From WHSW01 sp963722175 (GTDB lineage Bacteria; Actinomycetota; Thermoleophilia; Solirubrobacterales; 70-9), in assembly GCA_963722175.1 (NCBI GenBank), contig CAVRKA010000006.1, forward strand, positions 200,133 to 264,132: a DNA stretch of 64,000 nt, written 5' to 3'. Each line of letters opens with the position of its first letter. Position 1 is the stretch's first letter. The notes beneath the pieces are model-generated. The model was given only the letters and a program-made list of their open reading frames with translations, was not told the DNA's origin and did not search any database. Shown in pieces: positions 19,911 through 28,835 of this stretch. The translations under genes and the position numbers were made by a program.

Positions 19911-20471
19911 TTACGCCCGGGAGACGTACTCGCCGCTGCGGGTGTCGACGCGGACGCGGTCGCCCTCGTTGACGAACAGGGGGACCTGGACGACGACGCC
20001 GGACTCGAGCGTCGCCGGCTTCGTGCCGCCGCCGGACGCGGTGTCGCCCTTCAGGCCCGGGTCGGTCTGCGTGACGGCCATGTCGACCGCGCTCGCGACC
20101 TGCACCCCGGCCGGGCGCTCGTCGACCAGCAGCAGCTCGACGGTGTCGTTCGGGACCACCCAGCGCATCTCGTCGGCGATCGAGTCACGCGGCAGCTCGA
20201 GCTGCTCGTAGGAACCGGTGTCCATGAACACGGCGGCGTCGCCGGAGTCGTAGAGGTACTGCATCTGCTTCGTCTCGGTGCGCACCGGCCGGAACTTCTC
20301 GCCGGCGCGGAAGGTCTTGTCGACGACGTTGCCGTCCTCGACCCGCTTCAGCTTCGTGCGCACGAAGGCGCCGCCCTTGCCCGGCTTCACGTGCTGGAAC
20401 TCGACGATCCGCCAGATCTTGCCCTCGACCTCGATATGGGCGCCGTTCTTGAACTGGTTGGTTGAGATCAC
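19911..20471 (-). CDS. efp: Translation elongation factor P
   Basis: A 186-residue protein with the three-domain EF-P layout. It relieves ribosome stalling at polyproline. It begins ISTNQFKNGAHIEVEGKIWR. The modifiable loop is HVKPGKGGAFVR, where the Lys in PGKGG is the position that is post-translationally modified in many bacteria. The C-terminal signature is ESGVVVQVPLFVNEGDRVRVDTR-like. The start is GTG 20471. A TACGCT -10 ends 8 nt upstream with no Shine-Dalgarno sequence. It stands alone; its usual neighbour, the M24 peptidase, is 2 kb away on the same strand. Confidence 0.95.
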   Translation of the reverse strand: MISTNQFKNGAHIEVEGKIWRIVEFQHVKPGKGGAFVRTKLKRVEDGNVVDKTFRAGEKFRPVRTETKQMQYLYDSGDAAVFMDTGSYEQLELPRDSIADEMRWVVPNDTVELLLVDERPAGVQVASAVDMAVTQTDPGLKGDTASGGGTKPATLESGVVVQVPLFVNEGDRVRVDTRSGEYVSRA

Positions 20472-20479
20472 GGCCGGTC

Positions 20480-20485
20480 AGCGTA
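20480..20485 (-). promoter_or_regulatory. -10 box TACGCT of efp
   Basis: TANNNT on the minus strand, 8 nt before GTG 20471; no ribosome binding site in between. Confidence 0.45.
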
Positions 20486-20495
20486 GCGGCGGCGA

Positions 20496-20647
20496 GTGGA
20501 TAGGCTCGCGCTCAGCCCGAGGGCCTGACCGATCCGGAGGTCGTCGAGCTGGCGCGCTCCGGCGACCGGATCGGCGCCGCGAAGCTCCACAGCGAGCGCA
20601 CCGGGGTCGGCTTCGTCGAGGCGCAACGGATCGTGAACTTGGTGTGA
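20496..20647 (+). CDS. Mini-protein resembling the ribosomal L7/L12 C-terminal helix region (probable 1-nt deletion)
   Basis: The frame ending at TGA 20645-20647 encodes LTDPEVVELARSGDRIGAAK and then LHSERTGVGFVEAQRIVNLV. The second part matches the IKLYRExTGxGLxEAKxxVE-type motif of L7/L12 C-terminal-domain-like small proteins seen in actinobacteria. The in-frame stop at 20501 removes any ordinary start codon. GTG 20496 (VDRLALSP) joins it if one base is missing near 20518, or a CTG start at 20525 could be used. Too short for routine annotation; the function is unknown. Confidence 0.45.
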
Positions 20648-20707
20648 GGGAGGGCCCTTCCCGGGTAGGGTTGGCCCTTCACGGGATGTTCAGATCTGGG
20701 GGGAAGA

Positions 20708-21772
20708 GTGAATAAACACGGAATGGTTCCGGAGCTTCTCGACAACCTATTGCGCGCTCCTTCGCCGTCGGGCTACGAGGGCCCCGCGACCCAGGTCTGG
20801 CGCGACGCCGCGGGCTTCGCGGAGCTCTCGACCGACCGGATCGGGTCGTCGATCGCGCGGGTCGCCGGCTCGAGCGAGGAGCCCCTGGTCGCGATCGTCG
20901 GCCACATCGACGAGATCGGGCTCGCGATCACCCACGTCGACGAAAAGGGTTTCGCCTGGTTCACTCCGATCGGCGGCTGGGACCCGCAGATCCTGGTCGG
21001 CCAGCGGGTCGCGATCCAGACGCGTGACGGCGCCGTCCCCGGGGTGATCGGCCGCAAGCCGGTCCACCTGCTCAAGGAGGAGCAGAAGAAGAAGCCGGTC
21101 GAGCTCGACGGCCTTCACATCGACATCGGCGCCGCCGATCAGGACGAGGCGCTGAAGATGGTCCGGATCGGCGACCCGGTGGTGATCGACGCGGAGCCGG
21201 TCGCGCTGGCCGGGAACCGCGTCTCGTCGCGCTCGATGGACAACCGGCTCGGCTGTTACGTCGCGCTCGAGGTCGCGCGACGCTGCCACGAGCGCGGCGG
21301 CCACACCGCCAGCGTCGCCGGCGTCGCCGCCGTCCAGGAGGAGATCGGGATCAACGGCGCCCGCACCTCCGCGTACCTGCTCGAGCCGGAGATCGCGGTC
21401 GTCGTCGACGTCACCCACGCCACCGACCCGCCCGGCGTCGAGGAGAAGGAGTCCGGTAGCCATGCGCTCGGCTCGGGTCCGGTGATCGGCCGCGGGGCCA
21501 CCCTGTCGCCGAAGGTCTTCGAGCTGCTCGCCGAGACCGCGGAGCGCGAGGGGATCGACCACACCATCGAGGCGTCGGGACGCTGGACCGCCACCGACGC
21601 CGACGCGTACCAGGTCTCACGGGCGGGCATCCCGACCGGGCTCGTCTCGATCCCGCTCCGCTACATGCACTCGCCGGTCGAGATGGTCGACCTCGGCGAC
21701 GTCGAGGCAACGGTCGGGCTGCTCGTCGCCTTCGCGGTCTCGCTCGACACCGACGTCGACCTCTCGCGCTAG
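20708..21772 (+). CDS. M42 family metallo-aminopeptidase
   Basis: A 354-residue cytoplasmic M42 glutamyl/broad aminopeptidase (PepA/TET-like, also resembling FrvX cellulase-M). Metal and active-site motifs are present: VGHIDEIG, SMDNRLG, the catalytic QEEIG, VVVDVTHATD and the C-terminal RYMHSPVEM. Family members form large oligomers that trim peptides. GTG 20708 follows GGGGGAAG at a good distance; ATG 20723 is an alternative. The stop lies 3 bp from the stop of the convergent PEBP gene. Confidence 0.9.
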   Translation: MNKHGMVPELLDNLLRAPSPSGYEGPATQVWRDAAGFAELSTDRIGSSIARVAGSSEEPLVAIVGHIDEIGLAITHVDEKGFAWFTPIGGWDPQILVGQRVAIQTRDGAVPGVIGRKPVHLLKEEQKKKPVELDGLHIDIGAADQDEALKMVRIGDPVVIDAEPVALAGNRVSSRSMDNRLGCYVALEVARRCHERGGHTASVAGVAAVQEEIGINGARTSAYLLEPEIAVVVDVTHATDPPGVEEKESGSHALGSGPVIGRGATLSPKVFELLAETAEREGIDHTIEASGRWTATDADAYQVSRAGIPTGLVSIPLRYMHSPVEMVDLGDVEATVGLLVAFAVSLDTDVDLSR

Positions 21773-21775
21773 CCG

Positions 21776-22414
21776 CTAGTCGTCGAGCAGCGGCTCGTAC
21801 AGCGTGTAGGTCGCGACCAGCTCGCCCTGGTCGAGGACATGGCCCTCGATCGCCTCGCGCGCGTCGTCGAGCTTGAACTCGCCCTCGAGCCCGAGGCTGG
21901 GAACGTCGAGCGCGTGGACGACGAAGTGGTAGTGGTGGAGCCGCTCGTCGTTGAAGGGCGGAAACGGCCCGTCGTAATGCCCGTAGGTGCCGCCCATGTC
22001 GGGGTCGCCCGCGAGGAAGTCCGTGTAGCTGTTGACGCCGCCGACCCCGTGATCGGTCGGGCCGGGGTCCTTGCCGCCGACCACGATCTCGGTCGAGCCG
22101 GCGCCCTCGGGGAGCTCGGTGACGTCGGCTGGGATGTCGACCAGCAGCCAGTGCGCGAAGTCGGCGCGCTCGGCGTCCTCCGGCAGCGTCTTGCCCTCCT
22201 GGTTGACGTCGGTGGCGTCGGCAGGGACGTCGGGGTCGAAGACGATCAGCGCGAACGACTCCGTGCCCTCGGGATGTCCGGACCAGCGCAGGTGCGGGCT
22301 GCGGTTGCCGCCCTCGGCCGCGGCGCCGCCGCTGCCGTCGGGGACGCCAAAGGAGTGCTCGTCGGGCACCCGCTCGCCGTGGGTGATGCTGTCCGACTCG
22401 ACCTTGAACGCCAT
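21776..22414 (-). CDS. YbhB/YbcL family PEBP (Raf kinase inhibitor-like) protein
   Basis: A protein of 212 residues with the bacterial phosphatidylethanolamine-binding-protein fold: GGNRSPHLRWSGHPEGTESF then ALIVFDPD, the DFAHWLLVDIP block with the ligand-pocket His, a GGVNSYTDFLAG insert, YDGPFPPFNDERLHHYHFVV, and C-terminal ATYTLYEPLL. The biochemical role of bacterial members is unsettled. A clear ribosome binding site (GAAGGAGAAGAG) precedes ATG 22414. It lies 10 bp after the M24 peptidase stop, so it may be the last gene of that operon. Confidence 0.88.
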   Translation of the reverse strand: MAFKVESDSITHGERVPDEHSFGVPDGSGGAAAEGGNRSPHLRWSGHPEGTESFALIVFDPDVPADATDVNQEGKTLPEDAERADFAHWLLVDIPADVTELPEGAGSTEIVVGGKDPGPTDHGVGGVNSYTDFLAGDPDMGGTYGHYDGPFPPFNDERLHHYHFVVHALDVPSLGLEGEFKLDDAREAIEGHVLDQGELVATYTLYEPLLDD

Positions 22415-22424
22415 CTCTTCTCCT

Positions 22425-23523
22425 TCAGTTGACCGTACGAAGCTCTTTGCCCAGCGAGCTCAGGTTGCGATGGCCGTCATCGGTGACGACCACCAGGTCC
22501 TCGATCCGGATCCCGAACTCGCCCGGGATGTAGACGCCCGGCTCGACCGTGACCACGTCACCAGCCTCGAGCACGTCCTCGGAGGGCTTGCCGAGTCGCG
22601 GCGCCTCGTGGACCTCGAGCCCGACCCCGTGGCCGAGACCGTGGCCGAAGTGCTCCTCGTGGCCGCCGTCGCGGATCACGGCGCGCGCCGCCTCGTCCGC
22701 CTCCTCGCCGCCGACTCCCGGCCGGATCGCCTCGAGCCCGGCCGCCTGTGCGGCACGGACGAGCTCGTACGCCTCGCGCGCCTCGTCCGAGATCTCGCCT
22801 ACCGCGAAGGTGCGCGTGCAGTCCGAGGCAGTAGCCGCCGACGAGCGCGCCCATGTCCCAGACGACCAGGTCGCCGGGCTCGATCTCGCGGTCGCCCGGC
22901 TCGGCGTGCGGAAGCGCGCCGTTGGGGCCGCCGGCGACGATCGCCTGGAACGACGGCTCGGCGCCGAGCTCGCGGATCCGGGCATGCGCCGCCCCGGCGA
23001 TCTGGCGCTCGGTTCGGCCGGCGAGGCCGTCGGCGAGCACCGTCTCATAGGCGTCGTCGGCGATCCGGGAGGCCTCGGCGATCGCCGCCAGCTCGCCCTC
23101 GTCCTTGCGCCGGCGAAGCCGCTCGACGAGGCCGGCGGCGGCGACCAGCTCGACCCCTTCCGGAAGCTCCTCCTCGAGCTTCGCGAGGTTGGCGACGCTG
23201 GTCGCGGCGTCGTCGAACCCGACCTTGCCCTCCAGCGGGGTGACGAGCTCCGGGATCAGGCGGCTGGCGGCGATCCGGCGCTCGAAGGCGTCGTCGACCT
23301 CGCTCGCGGCGCGCTCGACGTAGCGAAAGTCGGTGATGAACGTCCGGGTCTCCGGCCCGATCACTGCCAGGCCGCTGGTCCCGGTGAAGCCGGTCAGCCA
23401 GCGGATGTTGGCGGCGGCATCCGGCCCCGAGTCCCCGGGCCGCACCAGGTCGCCGACGATCAGCTGGTCGAGTCCCTCCTCGGCAACCAGCTCGGCGAGG
23501 CGGTCGGCGCGCTCAGCGCTCAT
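22425..23523 (-). CDS. M24 family Xaa-Pro peptidase (one frameshift)
   Basis: About 365 residues. The N-terminal creatinase-like domain (NIRWLTGFTGTSGLAVIGPE, FITDFRYVERA) is followed by the pita-bread catalytic domain. Its metal ligands are in VVWDMGALVGGYCSDCTRTF, HGLGHGVGLEVHEAP and EPGVYIPGEFGIRIEDLVVV. It releases N-terminal residues preceding proline. An extra C near 22828 breaks the frame exactly inside GGYC/SDCTRTF; everything either side is intact, so this is probably a sequence error. ATG 23523 overlaps the aroQ stop (ATGA), showing translational coupling. The aroQ-pepP/Q-efp order is common in Gram-positives. Confidence 0.88.
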
Positions 23524-23972
23524 GCCCCGAGCTCCTCCTTGAGCATTTCGAGGGCATCGCGGTATCCGTCCGCGCCCTTGCCCCAGACGGCGCCGAGCAC
23601 GAGCCCCTGGAGCACCGAGTGGCGCCGCCACTCCTCGCGCGCCGTGACGTCGGAGAGGTGGACCTCGACCGCCGGCAGGCCGGCGATCTCGAGCGCGTCG
23701 CGGATCGCCCAGCTGTAGTGGGTCCAGGCCCCGGGATTGAGCAGGGCGGCATCGGCAACCTCGGGCAGCCGGTGCAGGCGCTCGACGTAGTCGCCCTCGC
23801 TGTTGGTCTGGAAGAAGGCGACCTCGAGGTCGAGCTCCTGGCCGAAGCGCTTGATCTTCGTCTGCAGTTCCTGGAGGGTCATCGTCCCGTAGTGCTCGGG
23901 GTCGCGGCGGCCGAGCGCGTCGAGGTTGACCCCGTGCAGGACCTCGACCCGGTTGTGTGAGGTCGGGCTCAT
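23520..23972 (-). CDS. aroQ: Type II 3-dehydroquinate dehydratase
   Basis: A 150-residue enzyme that dehydrates 3-dehydroquinate to 3-dehydroshikimate, third step of the shikimate pathway. Type II motifs: LHGVNLDALGRRDPEHYG (catalytic Tyr of EHYG and the flexible lid Arg), FFQTNSEGDYVERLH, NPGAWTHYSWAIRDAL and EVHLSDVTAREEWR with the catalytic His. Trp and Tyr replace the more usual Tyr-Thr and Val in the NPGAYTHTSVAI block. The start overlaps the aroKB stop and the end overlaps the M24 peptidase start, both as ATGA, indicating coupled translation. Confidence 0.93.
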   Translation of the reverse strand: MSPTSHNRVEVLHGVNLDALGRRDPEHYGTMTLQELQTKIKRFGQELDLEVAFFQTNSEGDYVERLHRLPEVADAALLNPGAWTHYSWAIRDALEIAGLPAVEVHLSDVTAREEWRRHSVLQGLVLGAVWGKGADGYRDALEMLKEELGA

Positions 23973-25518
23973 TCCTGCAAATTCTCCACGGCCTCTCGCA
24001 CCCTATCCGGGTCGACGCGCTCCCCCGTCGTGACTTCGCCCGGCGCCGTGCAGAGGACGAAGCCGACCCCGGTTGCGGTCGCCTTCTTGTCGCGGGCGAT
24101 CGCCGCGATCACCTCGTCGAGGGCGATCGACGGATCGAGCCGAACCGGCAGCTCGTGCCGCGCGAGCAGCGCCTCGACCTCGGCCCGCAACTCGATCGCG
24201 CCGGAGAGCTCCAGCGCCGCGAGGAGCCCGAGACCGACGGCCTCGCCGTGCCGGTAGCGCGAGTACCCGGAGGCCGCCTCGATCGCGTGGCCGACCGTGT
24301 GGCCGAGGTTGAGCGCCGCGCGGGCGCCCGCATCGCGCTCGTCGGCGGCGACGACCCGGAGCTTGGTCCGGATGCAGGCGAAGATCGCCTCGTCGAGGCC
24401 GGCCGGATCGAGCTCGTCGATCGCCCGCACCTGGTCCCACAGCGTCCCTCCGGCGATCAGGGCGGTCTTCAGCACCTCGACGAATCCGGCGGCGAGCTCC
24501 TGGCGCGGCAGCGTGGTCAACGTCGCCGGGTCGGCGAGCACGGCGGCCGGGAGGTGGTAGGCGCCGACGTAGTTCTTCGCCTCCGGCAGGTCGACCCCGG
24601 TCTTGCCGCCGTAGGCGGAATCGACCTGGGCGACCAGCGTCGTCGGCACCTGGACCACCGGCACTCCGCGCTGGTAGAGCGCCGCGCAGAGCCCCGCCAG
24701 GTCACCGACCACGCCGCCGCCGAGCGCCGCGATGTGATCGGAGCGGGTGGCGCCGAGCGCGGTCAGCTCGCGCAGCACCCGCTCGGCCTCGGCGAGGCTC
24801 TTCGCCTGCTCGCCCGGCGCCACCGCGACGACGCCGGCGAGCGGCTCGATCGTGTTCGCGTAGAGGCCGGCGACGACCTCGTCGGTAATCGCGAACCGCC
24901 GGCCCTCGAGCGGCCAGAAGCCCGAACCCAGAAGCCCGCGCGCGACGTACGCCGGGTACTCGCCCGACGCGCTGGAGGCCCACGCCATCCGCGCGCCCGC
25001 GGGCAGCTCATGCAGCGCGACCAGCGCCTCGATCGCGCGCGAGGGCGCGTCGTTTCGTCCCGGCACGATCGCGTCGGCGAGCGACTCGTAGATCGGCTCG
25101 CGCTCGGCGAGCAGCGAATCGAAGCGATCGCGGTCGGTCGCCAGGGGCCGTCTGCCCCCGGCCCGTTTCCAGGCGGTCTCGGCGTCGGCCTCGAGCCACA
25201 CCACGGTGTGTGCGCCGAGCGCGTCGCGGACCGCATCGGAGAGGACGCTGCCGCCGCCGAGCGCGATCGCCGCGCCGGACGGAGCGCGGTCGAGCAGGTC
25301 GGCGACGAAGGCGGCCTCACGGCGGCGAAACTCGGCCTCGCCCTCGCGGGCGAAGAACGCGTCGATCGAGCTGTCGAGCTCCTGCGCGAGCAGCCTGTCG
25401 CTGTCCAGCGTCTCGAGCCCGGCCGCGGCGGCCGCGCGCACCGCCCGCGACTTGCCGGAGCCCATGAAGCCGATGAAGACGAGGGCGCCCGCGTCGAGCG
25501 GTTCGACCGTGCGCTCAT
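23969..25518 (-). CDS. aroKB: Fused shikimate kinase - 3-dehydroquinate synthase (AroK-AroB)
   Basis: One continuous frame covers both enzymes. Residues ~1-165 are shikimate kinase: P-loop FIGFMGSGKS, LDSDRLL, EAEFRRREAAF, ALGGGSVL and a GGRRPLA lid. Residues ~175-510 are 3-dehydroquinate synthase: EQAKSLAEAERVL, the NAD site ALGGGVVGDLAG, VPTTLVAQVDSAYGGKTGVD, and metal ligands in NLGHTVGHAIE and YRHGEAVGLGL. Together they catalyse steps 2 and 5 of the shikimate pathway. No stop or shift lies at the junction. The start is uncertain: ATG 25518 is the natural candidate, but it needs a one-base shift before the P-loop, and the in-frame extension to 25741 overlaps aroC. The end overlaps aroQ by ATGA. 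Confidence 0.9.
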
Positions 25519-25658
25519 GTGCGACCTGGCGAGCGAAAACCGAGCGGGGTAAGGACGCAGGGAGCCGACAATGGCAGCGCCATGGCGGCGACCGAGGACG
25601 CCACCCCGTGAAGGTTTGCAGCCGCCAGGGCGTGCATGGACGCGCGTCGGAACCGCTA

Positions 25659-26825
25659 CTAGCGGCGCCAATCGATCCGCTCCCGGTACGCCTGCACGGC
25701 GGCGAGAGCGTCGTCGATGTGGTCGCCGCCGAACTTCTCACGAAAGCACCGGGCGAGGACCAGGGCGACCATCGCCTCGGCGACGACCCCGGCGGCGGGG
25801 ACCACGGTCGAGTCGGTGCGCTCGCGCATCGCCTGCGCCGGCTCCTTCGTCTCCGTGTCGACCGAGCGCAACGGCTTGGTCAGGGTCGAGATCGGCTTCA
25901 GGGCGCCGCGGACGACAAGCGCCTCGCCGTTCGACATCCCGCCTTCGACCCCGCCGGCGCGGTTGGTCTCGCGGTGATAGCCGCGCTCCTCGGACCAGAA
26001 GATCTCGTCGTGGGATTCGGACCCCGGCGACGCGGCGACCTCCCACGCCTCCCCCACGCTGACGCCCTTGACCGCCTGGATCGAGACCACGGCGTGCGCG
26101 AGGCGGCCGTCGAGGCGCTGATCCCAGGCGACATGCGAGCCGAGCCCGGGAAGGAGGCCGAAGGCGCGAACCTCGAAGATCCCGCCGAGGCTCTCGTTCC
26201 CCTTTCGCAGCCGGTCGATCTCCGCGACCATCCGCTCCGCGGCCTCGGGGTCGAGGCAGCGCACGGGCGAGTCGTCGATGCCATCGAAGTCCTCGGGCGC
26301 GAGGTCGCCAGGCTCCGGGGCGCTCACCGAAGCGATCCGCAGCACGTGGCTGTGGACGCTGACCCCGAACGCATGCAGGAGCTCCTTCGCGAGAGCGCCG
26401 GCGGCCACCCGGGCCGCGGTCTCGCGCGCCGAGGCGCGCTCGAGCACGTTGCGAACGTCGCGGTGCCCGTACTTCTGCGCGCCGACCAGGTCGGCGTGGC
26501 CCGGACGCGGCAGGTGAGACTCCTCGACCTCGGCGTCGACCGGCCACGGGTTCATCCGCTCCTCCCAGTTGGCGTAGTCGCGGTTCGCGACCAGGAGCGC
26601 GACCGGGCTGCCCAGGGTGCGCCCGTGCCGGATCCCGGAGCGGACCTCGACCGAGTCGGTCTCGATCTTCATCCGCCCGCCGCGGCCGTGGCCGAGCTGG
26701 CGGCGGGCCATCTCGCGATCGATCCGCTCGCGGTCGAGCTGGAGGCCCGCGGGCATGCCCTCGACGATCGCGACGAGCCCGGGCCCGTGCGACTCGCCCG
26801 CGGTCGTGAAGCGGAACTGCGCCAT
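25659..26825 (-). CDS. aroC: Chorismate synthase
   Basis: A protein of 388 residues that converts EPSP to chorismate with reduced FMN, the last shikimate step. Signatures are FTTAGESHGPGLVAIVEGMP, RRQLGHGRGGRM, HLPRPGHADLVGAQKYGHRD, RASARETAARVAAGAL, and the C-terminal GGVEGGMSNGEALVVRGALK then PISTLTKPL and RTDSTVVPAAGVVAEAMVAL. Intact frame. ATG 26825 starts at the conserved MAQFRFTTAGESHG; the upstream 51 codons are not family-like. The 264 bp between here and the pilus-cluster gene show nothing recognisable, so aroC may be read through from the pilus operon or have its own promoter. Confidence 0.95.
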   Translation of the reverse strand: MAQFRFTTAGESHGPGLVAIVEGMPAGLQLDRERIDREMARRQLGHGRGGRMKIETDSVEVRSGIRHGRTLGSPVALLVANRDYANWEERMNPWPVDAEVEESHLPRPGHADLVGAQKYGHRDVRNVLERASARETAARVAAGALAKELLHAFGVSVHSHVLRIASVSAPEPGDLAPEDFDGIDDSPVRCLDPEAAERMVAEIDRLRKGNESLGGIFEVRAFGLLPGLGSHVAWDQRLDGRLAHAVVSIQAVKGVSVGEAWEVAASPGSESHDEIFWSEERGYHRETNRAGGVEGGMSNGEALVVRGALKPISTLTKPLRSVDTETKEPAQAMRERTDSTVVPAAGVVAEAMVALVLARCFREKFGGDHIDDALAAVQAYRERIDWRR

Positions 26826-27089
26826 CCTCAGGCTATTGGCGCGAGGCCGTAGAAGGCGATGGTCCGACGTGTCGGCGCGGCTGACCGGGGGCGCGCTGGG
26901 CCGAGCCGGTCGCAGTCGGCGGTGCGATAGGCCACGCCGGTCCGGGGCATGGGCGATGTGCGTGTTGCGCGACTTCACGGCGGAAGGTATCGGCGCTTGT
27001 CGCCGGGCGGCGTCGAGGACGGCATCGGCCGATCTTGGAGCGAGCCCGGCCGCAGTGGCCGCTCGCGGGACGTCGTCGGGCGCGACGGT

Positions 27090-28001
27090 TCAGCCGTTGC
27101 GGGGGTCGTCGACCTCGACCACGTCGGGCGTCGAGCGAGCTTGACGACGTCGGTGTCGAACAGCTTCGGCGATGGTCTCGGCGTCATCGCCGAACCCGTA
27201 CTTAAGGTCGCTCGTCGCCGATCTTCATAGTCAGGAACTCGCAGCCGGCCCGGCTTCTTCGGCGCGCAGGAGCCGTCGCCGCTGCGGTCGGTGACCTCGG
27301 GGCTGACCGCGAAGAGCGCCTGGTGGGGGCCGCCGGCGAAGCCGAGGAAGGAGACGAACGGGGTCGCCTTGCCCGGCAGGAGGTCGAGGTAGCGGACGTT
27401 CTCGAGCTGCTTCGCGGTGCCCGGGCGGGCCGACCGAGACGTCGACGCGGCGGAGAAGAAGCGGACACCTAGCGCGGTGGCCTCGTCGTCCCGGTGGGGG
27501 AATCCGTCGGCCGGGGATCGCGGTCGTCGATGCGTCGTGTCGTGTCGGCGGACGATCGCCGGACGGTGACGCGACGAGGACCGTCGTGCCCGGCCGGGCT
27601 CGAGCAGCGCCGCGATCCGGGACGTCGCTCGAGCCGTCCTCGCCGCGGTCGCGGCCGTCTTCGGCTCGAACTGCCGGCGCGAACGGGTTCCGTCTCCTTC
27701 AGGTCCTCGAGCCGCTGCTTGTAGTTGCGGATCCCGCTGTGCTCGGCGAGGACGAGCGGCCTCGACCGCGGTCGCCTCGGCCGAGGTCGAGCCGGGACGC
27801 GGGCGGCGGCGGACCGCCGGCCTCGCCGCCCTGCTTGATCAGCATCGGGACGGCGACCAGCGCGACGAGCGAGGCGGCGAGCGGCAGCAGCAGCCGGCGG
27901 TCGCGGAGATCGCGGTAGAGGTTCTCGAGAAGAACTGCGGCGCTTCGACGGTTGACGCTGGTCGCTTCATCGCGCGGCTTCTTGAGGTTCGACTTCTTCA
28001 T
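27090..28001 (-). CDS. Uncharacterised membrane-anchored protein at the end of the pilus operon (frameshifted)
   Basis: It starts MKKSNLKKPRDEATSV (ATG 28001, overlapping the pilO stop as ATGA). Next comes one transmembrane segment (RRLLLPLAASLVALVAVPML). A variable Pro/Gly/Thr-rich linker contains a helical IRNYKQRLEDLKETEPV block. The conserved C-terminal domain reads TAKQLENVRYLDLLPGKATP, FVSFLGFAGGPHQALFAVSP, GSCAPKKPGCEFLTMKIGDE, and the end is near PDVVEVDDPRNG. At least three single-base shifts lie around 27240, 27430 and 27780. Position and topology suggest a PilP-like or alignment-complex partner of PilN/PilO, but I do not recognise the family. Confidence 0.6.
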
Positions 28002-28835
28002 GGCGTCACCGTCGCGGCCGGGCCGGGGGGCTCGCCGGGGCCGCGGTTGGATACCGGCGTCGCCGCGGGCGCCGCCGGGGTCGCGCCGCCGGTCACGCCC
28101 TGGTCGGCCGGGCGTCACGTAGGTAGTCACGTCGACCGTCGCGGAGAGCGCGCCGGCATCGTCGACCGTGATGTCGAAGCCGTTGATCGTCACCAGCCGC
28201 CCGTCGACGGTGACGCCGCTCTTGGCAACGCCGTCGCCGCGGTCGAGACGAGCTCGTCGACGCCGTGGAAGAAGTCGGCGAAGCCGAAGAAGTCGCCGCC
28301 GAGCTCGAGGTCGTAGGGGATCACCGGGAGACCGGCGCTGCCCACCGTCGCCCCGAGCGGGAGGCCGCGAGACGGCGTCCTCGGTCGGCAGCGCGGCCGG
28401 CGTCGTCCCCTCGCCGGATCTCGACGTCGTCCGGGGACTGCCTCGCCGGCGGGCGCTCCGCCTGGCCCGCGCCGGCGGATCGGCCTGCGTCGCGCGCTGG
28501 CCGCCGCCGGCCCTCGGACGGCTCGAGGCCGACTGAAGTCGACCTTCGGCTCCCGGCGATGTCGTTGAACTGACGAACAGGCTGCCGGCGTCGTCGTCGG
28601 CGGGCACGGCCTTGCCGAGCACGACCAGGCGCTGGTACTCGGTCTCGTAGTCGCCCTTCGCGCCTCGCCGGCGTCGACGAGCGGCTGCTGCTCGGCGACG
28701 CTGGCCTCGGTGTCGGCGATCTGGGCGTCGAGCTCGCTGACCTGGCGCGCTTCGGCGTCAGGATCACGAACCAGAACGCCGCCAGCAGGCCGACGACGAG
28801 GACGCCGGCGACGATCGCGCGGTCGCTCGCTTCAC
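27998..28835 (-). CDS. pilO: Type IV pilus alignment protein PilO (frameshifted)
   Basis: One N-terminal transmembrane helix (DRAIVAGVLVVGLLAAFWFV), a coiled-coil, and the globular C-terminal PilO domain (LPVIPYDLELGGDFFGFADF then FHGVDELV; GVTVDGRLVTINGFDITVDD). Its usual role is an inner-membrane alignment complex with PilM and PilN. GTG 28835 overlaps the pilN stop, and the TGA overlaps the next start. Four or more single-base shifts near 28825, 28760, 28500 and 28235 must be corrected; conserved segments survive on both sides. Confidence 0.75.
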
